Shown here piece by piece: positions 16,885 to 26,503 of a stretch of DNA of 64,000 nt (position 1 is its first letter; each line of letters begins with the position of its first letter). Made by a program: the position numbers and the translations under genes. The notes beneath the pieces are model-generated. The model was not told the origin of the DNA, ran no database searches, and saw only the letters and a program-made list of their open reading frames with translations. Source of the DNA: Actinomycetota bacterium (GTDB lineage Bacteria; Actinomycetota; Acidimicrobiia; Spongiisociales; UBA4744); the NCBI GenBank assembly GCA_013152275.1, contig JAADGS010000027.1, positions 1 through 64,000 on the forward strand, written 5' to 3'.

Positions 16885-18255
16885 ATGACCGATCTGGACC
16901 GAATGGCCCCTTCCCCGGCAGGCGGTGTGAGCCGCAGGCTCCGGGTCGCCCCACACAATCGAGAGGCAGAGGAATCCGTTCTGGGAGCGATCATGCTCTC
17001 GTCGGAGGCCGCGAACCTCGTAATGGACAAGCTGGACCCCGACGACTTCTACATCCCGGCACACCAGGCCATCTTCGAAGTGATCGTGGACCTCTACAAC
17101 GCCAACCAGCCGATCGATCCGTTGACGGTTTCGGATGCATTACACCGCAAAGGTGAGTTGGATCGGGTTGGCGGAGCGGGCTATCTGTCAGAGGTGATGG
17201 ACGCCGTGCCGACGGCATCCAACATCGAGTACTACGCGAGTATCGTCGAAGAGCACGGTCTTCGACGCCGCCTCATCAGCGCAGGAGGCATGCTTGGCGA
17301 TCTCGCCATCGCCACCGATGTCGCGATCACAGAAGTCCTGGATCGAGCCGAGCAGACCGTGTTCGCGGTGGCCGAGCGCCGAGTCGGAGACGGCCTCATG
17401 CCGATGAGCCCGCTGCTCCACAGCACACTCGAGACGATCGAGGAGATGGAGGCTCGGGGAACGGAACTCACGGGTCTGGCCACGGGGTTTCGCGATCTCG
17501 ACAGGAAGCTTGGAGGGCTCCAGCCGGCGAACCTCGTCATCGTGGCCGCGAGACCGGCGATGGGCAAGTCCGCTTTGGCGGCCAACATCGCGACCAACGT
17601 CGCACTCGAAGGGGGCACCGTCGCCTTGTTCTCCCTCGAGATGAGTCGCGAGGAAATCGTGCAGCGGCTGTTGTGCTCGATCGGGCGGGTCGACTCGATG
17701 AAACTTCGGACCGGCCAGCTCGGCCCTCAGTTATGGCAGAAGGTCGTCCATGCGGCATCGAAGATGTACCAGGTGCCCGTCTACATCGACGACTCCGGGC
17801 AGCTCACCGTCACCGACATCCGTGCGAAGTCCCGCAGACTGAAGCGGGCACACGGTCTCGACCTGGTGATCGTCGACTATCTGCAGCTCATGCAAGGCTC
17901 CAACCGCGAGAATCGGCAGCAAGAGATCGCAGAGATCAGCCGTTCGCTCAAGAACCTGGCCCGTGAGTTGGAGGTGCCGGTGATAGCGGTGTCGCAGCTG
18001 AACCGGGGCCTGGAATCTCGGGAAGACAAACGTCCCCGCCTCGGGGACCTTCGCGAATCGGGCGCCATCGAGCAGGACTCGGACCTCGTCATGTTCATCT
18101 ACCGCCATGAGTACTACCACCCGGAGGCACAGGAAACGAAGGGCCTCGCCGAGGTGATCGTCGCCAAACATCGGAGCGGGTCTACGGGCAAGGTGGACAT
18201 GACCTTCCTTCCCGAGTTCACACTCTTTGCCGACCTCGGCCGCGACGTCGTCTGA
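16885..18255 (+). CDS. dnaB: Replicative DNA helicase
   Basis: 456 residues, full length and without an intein. The N-terminal domain begins VAPHNREAEESVLGAIMLS. The RecA-type motor has Walker A AARPAMGKSALA (Lys228; Ala instead of the common Ser or Gly before MGK), Walker B LDLVIVDYLQLM, and the C-terminal IAVSQLNRGLESREDKRPRLGDLRESGAIEQDSD block. It unwinds DNA ahead of the replisome. Last gene of the ribosomal/replication operon. Confidence 0.97.
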   Translation: MTDLDRMAPSPAGGVSRRLRVAPHNREAEESVLGAIMLSSEAANLVMDKLDPDDFYIPAHQAIFEVIVDLYNANQPIDPLTVSDALHRKGELDRVGGAGYLSEVMDAVPTASNIEYYASIVEEHGLRRRLISAGGMLGDLAIATDVAITEVLDRAEQTVFAVAERRVGDGLMPMSPLLHSTLETIEEMEARGTELTGLATGFRDLDRKLGGLQPANLVIVAARPAMGKSALAANIATNVALEGGTVALFSLEMSREEIVQRLLCSIGRVDSMKLRTGQLGPQLWQKVVHAASKMYQVPVYIDDSGQLTVTDIRAKSRRLKRAHGLDLVIVDYLQLMQGSNRENRQQEIAEISRSLKNLARELEVPVIAVSQLNRGLESREDKRPRLGDLRESGAIEQDSDLVMFIYRHEYYHPEAQETKGLAEVIVAKHRSGSTGKVDMTFLPEFTLFADLGRDVV

Positions 18256-18541
18256 GAGGCTTGCATCGCTGGCCGTGCCGGGTGCTTCGTAGTTGGTATC
18301 GGGCCTCAGATCGATGCAAGATCGCGGGGTGAGCGTCGCGGCTCCCGGCATCGGCTTCGAACGCCGCGAGAGGCGGTACACCGTCGTTGAGATGCGTGCC
18401 GTGTGTTGATCGACGGGCCCCTGGGACATTTGCGGGCGAGGCCTCGGATCGGACCGACGTGATCGCTTGGGACCTTCGGCGGATCCTGTAACCGCGTCGT
18501 CGGATAGTGTGGGGGAAACAACGAGATCATGAGGAGGATCC

Positions 18542-20941
18542 ATGGCTATAAGGATCAACCGGGCGGCAGTGCTGGGAGCAGGCGTCATGGGCCAGGGCAT
18601 CGCAGCCCACCTGGCCAACGTCGGAATACCCTCTTATCTCTTCGATATCGCACCGACCGAGCTGACCGATCAGGAGGTGAAGAAGGGTCTGACACTCGAA
18701 GATCGTGAAGTTCGCAACAGGATCTCGGCCGCCGGGTATACATCGATGATCAAGGCCAAACCGGCCTTGCTCTATCACAAGGACTTTGCACGATTCGTCA
18801 CGCCCTGCAACTACGAAGACGACGCCGACAAGCTGGGGGACGTGGACTGGATCATCGAAGCGGTTGTGGAGCGGCTCGACATCAAGCAGAAGGTCTTTGC
18901 GATGGTTGACGAACGACGCAAGCCGGGAAGCATCGTCTGCTCCAATACCTCTGGTCTCTCGGTTGCGGGGATGGTCGAAGGTCGCAGCGACGACTTTCGC
19001 AAGCACTTCCTCGTGACCCACTTCTTCAATCCGGTCAGATATATGCGCCTCCTCGAGCTGGTCCCCTGCGAGGACACCGACCCGGAATTGCTGGCCGACA
19101 TGGCCGCGTTCGGTGCGAACGTTCTCGGCAAGGGCATCGTCTACGGCAAGGACACTCCGAACTTCGTTGGAAACCGGATCGGCACCTTCGGCATGACGTC
19201 GGTATTCCACTGGATGAACGAGATGGGTGTTGGCGTTACCGAGGTCGACAAGATCTTTGGACCTGCAACAGGGCGTCCGAAATCAGCCGTGTTCCGAACC
19301 CTGGACGTCGTCGGTCTCGACACCATGGCCCATGTTGTGACCACGCTGGCGGAGTCTTCACCCGACGATCCGTGGCGTGAGCGATTCACCGTTCCGGACG
19401 CTCTCCGGAAACTGGTCGAAAGGGGCGATCTGGGGGAGAAGACAGGGGCCGGCTTCTACAAGAAGACTCGGGATGCGGAGGGAAAGCGCAAGATCCTCGT
19501 GCTGAACCTGGAAACCCTCGAGTATGAAGAACAGCCGAAAGTCCGGTTCGACTCCATTGCTGCAGCCAGGAAGTTCGAGACTGCGGCGGAGAGAATCCGT
19601 GAGATGGTCTGGTTCGATGACAAGGCAGGACGGCTCGCCTGGAAGGTCACGGCGGAGATGTGTATCTATTCCGCACAACTCCTGGGAGAGATCACAGACG
19701 ACATCGTCAATATGGATCGGGCCCTTCGGTGGGGCTTCAACTATGAACTTGGTCCATTCGAAACGTGGGATGCGATCGGTGTCGAACGGTCGGTTCGGCG
19801 TATGCGCGAGGAAGGCATGACGGTTCCCGGTGTTGTCGAAACGCTGCTCGCCAAGGGTGATGGAACCTGGTACGTGCGTCGTGACGGCACTCTGTACTTC
19901 TGGAATGTGTTCACCGAGGAGTACGTGCCGGTTCCAGGGTTGGAAGACATCATCACGATTGCCGATCTGGAGGTGCTCGACAGCAACGAAGGGGCCACGC
20001 TGTTCGACATGGGAGACGGTGTCGGCCTGCTCGAATTCCACACGAAGATGAACTCGATCGACGCGCAGGTCATCGAGATGATGGACAAGGCGTGTGATTG
20101 GGTGAACGAAGGCAGGCTCGTCGGCCTCGTGGTCGGCAACGAGGCTGTCAACTTCTCCGTCGGAGCGAACATCGGTCTGGTGGGGATGCTCGCCATGTCG
20201 AACATGTGGGACGAACTCGAGGGTGCGGTTGAGGGCATCCAGAATGCCTATATGAAGATGAAGTACTGTGAAGGGCCCGTCGTGGCCGCTCCAAGAGGTC
20301 TGGCGCTGGGCGGTGGATGCGAAGCCGTCATGCACAGCGATGTCGTTCGGGCGTTCGCCGAGACGTACATGGGTCTTGTGGAGCTGGGGGTGGGACTCAT
20401 CCCAGCGGGGGGTGGATGCAAGGAGATGGCGTTTCGGTACTACGGAAGCGTGCCGGTCGGCGTGGACACGAACATGTTCCCGTTCATGGAGAAGATCTTC
20501 AAGACGATCGGGATGGCCACCGTGTCCACGAGTGCCGAGGAAGCGCGCGACCTCGGGTACTTGCGTCCGATCGACAAGGTACACCTGAACTCCGATACTC
20601 TCCTCGCCGCCGCCAAGAAGGACGTTCTAGCGATGGTGGACACCGGGTACACGCCGCCGGCGCGGCGCACGGTCACCGTCCCCGGGAGGGATGGCGTTGC
20701 CGCCATCGAGATCGCGGCACACACGATGCGAGGCGGCGGCTACATCAGCGAGTATGACGAGCATCTGGCCAAGAGGCTTGCGTACGTGATCTGTGGTGGC
20801 GATGTCGCCCAGGGAACCGAACGGAGCGAGCAGGACTTCCTCGATCTTGAACGTGAGGTATTCCTGGAGCTGTGTCACGAAGACAAGACACTCGAACGGA
20901 TTCAGCACATGTTGGCTACCGGAAAACCGCTGCGGAACTAA
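18542..20941 (+). CDS. fadN: 3-Hydroxyacyl-CoA dehydrogenase / enoyl-CoA hydratase, FadN type
   Basis: 799 residues. The NAD-binding dehydrogenase comes first (AAVLGAGVMGQGIAAHLANVG, CSNTSGLSVAGM, HFFNPVRYMRLLELVP). The crotonase domain is C-terminal (SVGANIGLVGML, AAPRGLALGGGCEAVMHSD). This order and length match Bacillus FadN rather than E. coli FadB. It performs the hydration and oxidation steps of fatty-acid beta-oxidation. AGGAGG lies 4 nt before the ATG. A 286-bp gap upstream has TAGTGT at 18505-18510 as a possible -10. The thiolase gene follows after 14 bp. Confidence 0.93.
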   Translation: MAIRINRAAVLGAGVMGQGIAAHLANVGIPSYLFDIAPTELTDQEVKKGLTLEDREVRNRISAAGYTSMIKAKPALLYHKDFARFVTPCNYEDDADKLGDVDWIIEAVVERLDIKQKVFAMVDERRKPGSIVCSNTSGLSVAGMVEGRSDDFRKHFLVTHFFNPVRYMRLLELVPCEDTDPELLADMAAFGANVLGKGIVYGKDTPNFVGNRIGTFGMTSVFHWMNEMGVGVTEVDKIFGPATGRPKSAVFRTLDVVGLDTMAHVVTTLAESSPDDPWRERFTVPDALRKLVERGDLGEKTGAGFYKKTRDAEGKRKILVLNLETLEYEEQPKVRFDSIAAARKFETAAERIREMVWFDDKAGRLAWKVTAEMCIYSAQLLGEITDDIVNMDRALRWGFNYELGPFETWDAIGVERSVRRMREEGMTVPGVVETLLAKGDGTWYVRRDGTLYFWNVFTEEYVPVPGLEDIITIADLEVLDSNEGATLFDMGDGVGLLEFHTKMNSIDAQVIEMMDKACDWVNEGRLVGLVVGNEAVNFSVGANIGLVGMLAMSNMWDELEGAVEGIQNAYMKMKYCEGPVVAAPRGLALGGGCEAVMHSDVVRAFAETYMGLVELGVGLIPAGGGCKEMAFRYYGSVPVGVDTNMFPFMEKIFKTIGMATVSTSAEEARDLGYLRPIDKVHLNSDTLLAAAKKDVLAMVDTGYTPPARRTVTVPGRDGVAAIEIAAHTMRGGGYISEYDEHLAKRLAYVICGGDVAQGTERSEQDFLDLEREVFLELCHEDKTLERIQHMLATGKPLRN

Positions 20942-20955
20942 AGGAGCAAAGATAT

Positions 20956-22107
<1,152 letters not shown>

Positions 22108-22225
22108 ACCCTCTCTTTCTCGTCGATCCGGCCGTCGTTTCTTGCAGAGTCTTCGAGGTTTGCTCACAGGCCGCTTACATCGCAGCCACATCGTGAGAGC
22201 AGACGCAGAACCAAGGAGGTTGCAG

Positions 22226-22726
22226 ATGCGTTTGCGAAAACTCACGATCCTGCTGTTGGCCGTCGCCCTCATCGGTGCCGTGTTGGCAGTACCCGCCCTC
22301 GCCGAAGAGACCGGTGGGAATGGCGACGCCCTTGTCTCGGGCCGAGGATGGCTCTGGGCGAAAGGTGTCGGGGAAGTACGGTTCGACATGGGCGGCCGGG
22401 TGCAGCTCCTCATCGACGGTGATGTGACGATCAGCGATTTCGCCGGTGACATGAAGGTCAAGATCATCAGCGAGGACACGTTCCGAGAGAATGGGATTGC
22501 GGTCGCCGACGAGGAGTATGTCGGCAGCGACCTGACCCTCGAAGACTTCCGCGGCTACGTCGCCGTGGAAGGCACCCACTTCCTGCTGGAGGCTCAGGGG
22601 AAGGCCAGGCTTCGAGCCCACGGCGGTGGTGTCGCGTATCTTGCGGGACGAGGCTGGTACAAGACCGACAGCGGACCGATGGTCCGGTGGATCGGCACCG
22701 GGACGGAGGTCGAACTGGCCGGATGA
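22226..22726 (+). CDS. Secreted protein of unknown function
   Basis: 166 residues. The signal peptide MRLRKLTILLLAVALIGAVLAVPALA has an AxA cleavage site before EETGGNG. The mature part is predicted all-beta (VSGRGWLWAKGVGEVRFDMG, YVAVEGTHFLLEAQGKARL). AAGGAGG precedes the ATG. No family is recognised; an extracellular beta-sandwich seems likely. Confidence 0.75.
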   Translation: MRLRKLTILLLAVALIGAVLAVPALAEETGGNGDALVSGRGWLWAKGVGEVRFDMGGRVQLLIDGDVTISDFAGDMKVKIISEDTFRENGIAVADEEYVGSDLTLEDFRGYVAVEGTHFLLEAQGKARLRAHGGGVAYLAGRGWYKTDSGPMVRWIGTGTEVELAG

Positions 22727-22740
22727 GTCGGTGACACGAA

Positions 22741-22764
22741 GGGCCCGGCCGTCAGGTCGGGCCC
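22741..22764. terminator. Convergent terminator hairpin
   Basis: GGGCCCG-GCC and GGT-CGGGCCC form a strong stem around GTCA. It lies 14 bp past the secreted-protein stop and overlaps the last codons of the convergent EamA gene. Confidence 0.55.
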
Positions 22765-23603
22765 TCGGACTGTGTTCCTGCAGCAATGCCGGCGCCGACG
22801 ACGAGTGCGACGCCGATCCACGACCACGTATTTCCGGGTTCGCGCAGGAACAAGGCAGCCCACACGACCGCCGAGGCGGGCTCCAGGTACGAGAGGATCG
22901 CGATGCTCATGACGGGCAGGGTCGCTATGAGCGACCAGTAGATCATCAACCCGACGCCGGTGAGTACGACTCCAAGGAGGACGATCTTCCACCAGTACAC
23001 CGGAATCTCGGGAATCGACATGGCAGCCCAGGGTGTCATGACGAGAGCCGCGACACTCATCTGCAGGCCCGCCAGCTTGAGTCCCCCCACCTGTTGAGCG
23101 GCCGGCTTTCCGATGAGGACCATGGCGGCGAAGGTGGCCGCGGCAATGAGACCGGTGATCACGCCCTCTGCGGTGACGCCGGCACCCGGACGTGCCACCA
23201 GGATCACACCGACCAGGGCGGCCGCGAGAGCGATGATGGATCTGCGCTTGAGTGGTTCACCGAGAACTGCACGAGCCAGGGTCCCCATCGCGACAGGTCC
23301 GAGGTAGACCAACACCAGGGCCACCGCCACCGTCGTCGTCTTGATCGACCAGAAGAACGCGGCCCAGTGGATGGCCAGAAGGATCCCGATCGTGACGATC
23401 CGGCCGAGCGGGTCGGTACGTCGAAGGTGGAGCTCACCTCGGATTCCGAGGACGATGAGTACCGTGATTGCACCGAGCCAGAGCCGCAAGGCCGCGAGCT
23501 GTTCTGCGGGCAGGGAGACGGTCCGGACGATCAGGGGAATCGTGCCCCACGCCGCCGCCACGACCGCCATGGTGGCGGACGCAACGACACGAGGGCGGGC
23601 CAT
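22752..23603 (-). CDS. EamA/DMT-family transporter
   Basis: About 283 residues with ten hydrophobic helices in two EamA repeats (ASATMAVVAAAWGTIPLIVR and ITGLIAAATFAAMVLIGKP); the second repeat ends YLEPASAVVWAALFLREP, a typical EamA motif. A metabolite exporter or importer; the substrate is unknown. The ATG at 23603 lies 10 nt after the LysR stop codon, so the regulator and transporter are probably one transcript. Confidence 0.85.
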   Translation of the reverse strand: MARPRVVASATMAVVAAAWGTIPLIVRTVSLPAEQLAALRLWLGAITVLIVLGIRGELHLRRTDPLGRIVTIGILLAIHWAAFFWSIKTTTVAVALVLVYLGPVAMGTLARAVLGEPLKRRSIIALAAALVGVILVARPGAGVTAEGVITGLIAAATFAAMVLIGKPAAQQVGGLKLAGLQMSVAALVMTPWAAMSIPEIPVYWWKIVLLGVVLTGVGLMIYWSLIATLPVMSIAILSYLEPASAVVWAALFLREPGNTWSWIGVALVVGAGIAAGTQSEGPT

Positions 23604-23613
23604 CAGGAGGAGG

Positions 23614-24558
23614 TCAGCAGAACGTGTCTGGTGGGAGACTTGGTTGACGTCGGATGTGTTCGTTCTCGGGCGAGAACGCAAACTCCCAATACGCCGCCTG
23701 GGCTCTGGTAGCAGGCCGGTCGGTATCGCGGGCCATGAAGAGCGTCGTTGTGAGGTCCATGTCTTCGATCTGGATGGGAACGACCGTCCCGGCCTTCGTG
23801 GCCTCGCAGGCAACGGACATCGAGACGAACGCAACTCCGATCTTTTCCTGTACCGCCCCGCAGATGGCTTCCGAGTTCCCGAGCACCATCACCTTCTCGA
23901 GATCGTCGATGGTCATATCGTGCCAGGAGAGCCCTTCGATCACCGCTCCGCGGGTTCCCGACTGGGACTCTCGAAGGATGAACTGACCTGCGAGTAGCTC
24001 CTTGGGTTTGAGAGGACGTTCGAGTGTCGCCCAGGGATGATCCGGCGGGACGATCAACACGATCCGATCGGTCAGGAACGGCCGGTATTCGATGCCTTTG
24101 TACGGTTCTCGGAGGCTCGTCAGTGCGAGCTGAACGTCACCTTCGCGCAGTTTCTCCAGTGCCATGTGGCGGCCGGTCACGTCACAGATGAGGCCCACTC
24201 TCGGGAAGCGCTTGTGAAAGCCGGCCATGAGTTTCGGAATGACGTACTTTCCGGCAGCCGTGCTGCACCCGAGCTTGAGCACTCCGACGATTTCTCCCTG
24301 CAACGAGGCCATCGCCTCCTCCAGGTGGATGGTGCGGTCGATGACGTCGCGGGCCATCGGGATGAGTACCCGGCCCGGGTCCGTCAGGGTGACCTGTCTG
24401 CCTGTGCGGGTGAACAGGGGGACTTTGAGTTTCTCTTCCAAAGACCGGATCTGCATCGAGATTGCAGGCTGTGAGATGCTGAGCCTTCTGGCAGCCTCGG
24501 AGAAGTTTTCGGTCTCGGCCGCGGCGAGGAAGATCTGGAGTTCTCTCGGGTTGAGCAT
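23614..24558 (-). CDS. LysR-family transcriptional regulator
   Basis: About 314 residues. The N-terminal helix-turn-helix reads LQIFLAAAETENFSEAARRL, SISQPAISMQIRSLEEKL and LFTRTGRQVTLT. The effector domain begins GVLKLGCSTAAGKYVIPKLM, a CysB/CbbR-like start. ATG at 24558 is preferred; TTG at 24564 is possible. It likely regulates the EamA gene downstream. Effector not known. Confidence 0.92.
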   Translation of the reverse strand: MLNPRELQIFLAAAETENFSEAARRLSISQPAISMQIRSLEEKLKVPLFTRTGRQVTLTDPGRVLIPMARDVIDRTIHLEEAMASLQGEIVGVLKLGCSTAAGKYVIPKLMAGFHKRFPRVGLICDVTGRHMALEKLREGDVQLALTSLREPYKGIEYRPFLTDRIVLIVPPDHPWATLERPLKPKELLAGQFILRESQSGTRGAVIEGLSWHDMTIDDLEKVMVLGNSEAICGAVQEKIGVAFVSMSVACEATKAGTVVPIQIEDMDLTTTLFMARDTDRPATRAQAAYWEFAFSPENEHIRRQPSLPPDTFC

Positions 24559-24871
24559 AACCAAACTCTATCAGAAGCGAAGGGGAGAGCGCCACTTGAC
24601 TTCTTGCCAACGGGCTGTGGTTGATAAGGCGTTGTATGTGGTGCCGGCTTTGCTCGATAAGTGGTTCGTGATAAACTGTGGGTGTTCGTTCGGGAATCTC
24701 GAGCGGACCGTACAGTGAACGTGGCACCCTCGGCTACCTCCCTCCCGGCTGGGGGTGCTTCGCGTTGCCCTCAAGATCCAGACCGGATCGACCGATACCT
24801 GGTGGTGAGAGTGTCCTCGATGCGCCAACAGCAAACGGAGTACCCCCTTCCTCCAACTCACCGAGGACAAC

Positions 24872-24899
24872 GGAGGCCCCCCGAGTTCGGGGGGCCTCC
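24872..24899 (+). terminator. Very strong hairpin upstream of surE
   Basis: A 13-bp perfect stem (GGAGGCCCCCCGA with its complement) closes GT, 25 nt before the surE start. It implies a transcript ending here from upstream. Confidence 0.6.
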
Positions 24900-24909
24900 G
24901 CATGCCGAG

Positions 24910-24915
24910 TACTCT
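24910..24915 (+). promoter_or_regulatory. -10 box of surE (leaderless)
   Basis: TACTCT, 9 nt before GTG at 24925, just past the strong hairpin. No ribosome site is present. Confidence 0.4.
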
Positions 24916-24924
24916 GGCCCTCTC

Positions 24925-25725
24925 GTGGGGTATCTTCTGTTGACCAATGATGATGGCGCCGACTCGCCGGCCTTGCTGCCGTTTGCTCATGCGCTGCAAG
25001 AGATCGCAGAGGTCAAGGTGGTCGTTCCCGATCGCGAGCGCAGCTGGATCGGCAAGGCGATCACCAGGTTCGGGGAAATCCGGGTGCAGCGAACGGTTCT
25101 CGAAGGTGTCGAAGTGGTGGTGGCAGACGGGTTTCCTGCCGACTGCACCCAGCTTGGTGTGCATTCGTTGTTCGGGGCCCGGCCGGACATGGTCGTATCC
25201 GGTATCAACATCGGCTTGAACGACAGCCTGGCGTTCTTCCTGTCCAGCGGCACGGCCGGCGCGGCGGCCGAAGGATGGATTGCCGGTATCCCGGCATTCG
25301 CCTTCTCCACCGGGGTGACGAGTGACCATCGGTCATGGGCAAAACGCGTATGGGCGGGTGAGGACGCCGAGTTGTGGCCTCGCGCCGCCCAGATCAGTGT
25401 CGGCGTCGTAGGCGATGCCATGCGTAACGGCTACCCGAAAGGCGTCGATCTGCTCAATGTGAACTTCGGGATCGACGCGACCGTGCACTCATCCCGATTG
25501 ATCACGGATCTTGCCAAACTCGGTTATGACAGCATCTTCCGAGAACGAGAACCGGGCGTGTTCGTTCACGACTTCTCCACCGGCCTCCGGTTGCGTGGCG
25601 ACCTTTCGGGTACCGATGTGGAAGCGGTGGCGCGAGGCTTCGTGTCGATCACTCCGGTCCGCCTGGCGCACGCAGCCGAGATCAGCGATGAGGATCGACG
25701 TGTGTTGGAGCGGCACGACGGCTGA
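24925..25725 (+). CDS. surE: 5'/3'-nucleotidase SurE
   Basis: About 266 residues. SurE is a metal-dependent survival-protein phosphatase acting on nucleoside monophosphates. Metal ligands are read as Asp9 and Asp10 (LLTNDDGADSPA), Ser40 (VVPDRERSWIG) and Asn95 (VVSGINIGLND). The usual P-x-x-x-Q-S-G-x-G strand is altered to PDRERSWIGKA, which keeps the Ser. GTG start at 24925; the frame is open upstream through the hairpin but is not protein-like there. Convergent with dcd after 3 bp. Confidence 0.88.
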   Translation: MGYLLLTNDDGADSPALLPFAHALQEIAEVKVVVPDRERSWIGKAITRFGEIRVQRTVLEGVEVVVADGFPADCTQLGVHSLFGARPDMVVSGINIGLNDSLAFFLSSGTAGAAAEGWIAGIPAFAFSTGVTSDHRSWAKRVWAGEDAELWPRAAQISVGVVGDAMRNGYPKGVDLLNVNFGIDATVHSSRLITDLAKLGYDSIFREREPGVFVHDFSTGLRLRGDLSGTDVEAVARGFVSITPVRLAHAAEISDEDRRVLERHDG

Positions 25726-25728
25726 GCC

Positions 25729-26286
25729 CTACGCGAAGTCCTGGTGGATTCTGCTTGGTGTCGGTCCCCGCTGTCCCTGATACTTGCTGCCCGCCGTGCC
25801 GTAGGGGTGGTCGGCGGGTGTCGTCAACTCGTAGAAGGAGATCTGTCCGATCCTCATACCCGGGTAGATGGCGATCGGCAGCTTCGCAACGTTGGAGAGT
25901 TCGAGCGTGAGATAGCCGTCGAATCCGGGATCCACGAACCCGGCGGTCGAATGGATCAGCAGACCGAGCCGTCCGAGACTCGACTTGCCCTCGAGCCGTG
26001 CGACGACATCGTCGGCGAGACGAACTCGCTCCAGAGTGGAGCCGAGGACGAACTCGCCCGGGTGCAACATGAAGGGATCGTCGGCGCCGGTCTCCACGAG
26101 AGCGGTCAGATCCTCCTGGGCCAGTTTTGGGTCGATGTGGGAGTATCGGTGGTTCTCGAAGACCCGGAAGAACCGGTCGACCCTCAGGTCTACGCTGGAA
26201 GGCTGCACGAACGACTCGTCGAAGGGGTCGATGACGATGCGCCCCGAGTCCACGGCCTCTTTGATGGTCCTGTCTGAGAAGATCAC
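25729..26286 (-). CDS. dcd: dCTP deaminase, bifunctional dCTP deaminase-dUTPase type
   Basis: 185 residues. It converts dCTP towards dUMP for thymidylate synthesis. [24 protein letters not shown] supplies the active site (Ser102 or 103, Arg106) and TLELSN the catalytic Glu129. The C-terminal [14 protein letters not shown] matches mycobacterial bifunctional enzymes. GTG at 26286 is chosen for its CAGGAGG site, and a TACCAT -10 element lies at 26304-26309 (minus strand), giving a leader of about ten bases. Confidence 0.93.
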   Translation of the reverse strand: MIFSDRTIKEAVDSGRIVIDPFDESFVQPSSVDLRVDRFFRVFENHRYSHIDPKLAQEDLTALVETGADDPFMLHPGEFVLGSTLERVRLADDVVARLEGKSSLGRLGLLIHSTAGFVDPGFDGYLTLELSNVAKLPIAIYPGMRIGQISFYELTTPADHPYGTAGSKYQGQRGPTPSRIHQDFA

Positions 26287-26364
26287 GGCTGCCTCCTGGG
26301 GGGATGGTAGATGAGAGACGTCCCCGGGGCACCAGGACCGACGACAACGGTGCGCCATGTCCTG

Positions 26365-26460
26365 CGAACCCAGGGCTCAGGGGGGTCGCCACGACGCCTA
26401 CGAACCCAGGGCTCAGGGGGGTCGCCACGACGCCTACGAGCCCAGGGCTCAGGGGGGTCC
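26365..26460. repeat. 36-bp tandem repeat (minisatellite)
   Basis: Two perfect 36-bp units (26365-26400 and 26401-26436) and a 24-bp partial third unit with one change. Each contains CCCAGGGCTCAGGGGGGTCG. It is intergenic, between the dcd promoter and the end of the next minus-strand gene. It reads open in several frames but has no start or gene context. Confidence 0.9.
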
Positions 26461-26503
26461 ACGGCGCCCCTCTGTTCATACGACCGCCGAGCCACCGGTT
26501 TTC

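Larger units (their letters stand above)
24559..24924 (+). other. Intergenic region with candidate small RNA ending in a strong hairpin
   Basis: No protein gene is supported in these 366 bp. On the plus strand TTTGCT (24649-24654), a 17-bp spacer and TAAACT (24672-24677) could start a transcript near 24684. A GCACCC/GGGTGC stem (24724-24758) and a GATCC/GGATC stem follow, and the perfect hairpin at 24872-24899 would end a transcript of about 215 nt. It matches no RNA family I know by eye. Confidence 0.4.

Noticed and set aside
19358-20584. 408-codon open frame antisense to fadN
   Set aside because: Shadow of a clear two-domain beta-oxidation enzyme; no motif and no start signal.
26365-26503. 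36-bp repeats as part of a coding sequence ([12 protein letters not shown] or PLSPGFVGVVAT repeats)
   Set aside because: Frames are open on both strands only because the unit is a multiple of three. No start, ribosome site or flanking domain supports a protein.
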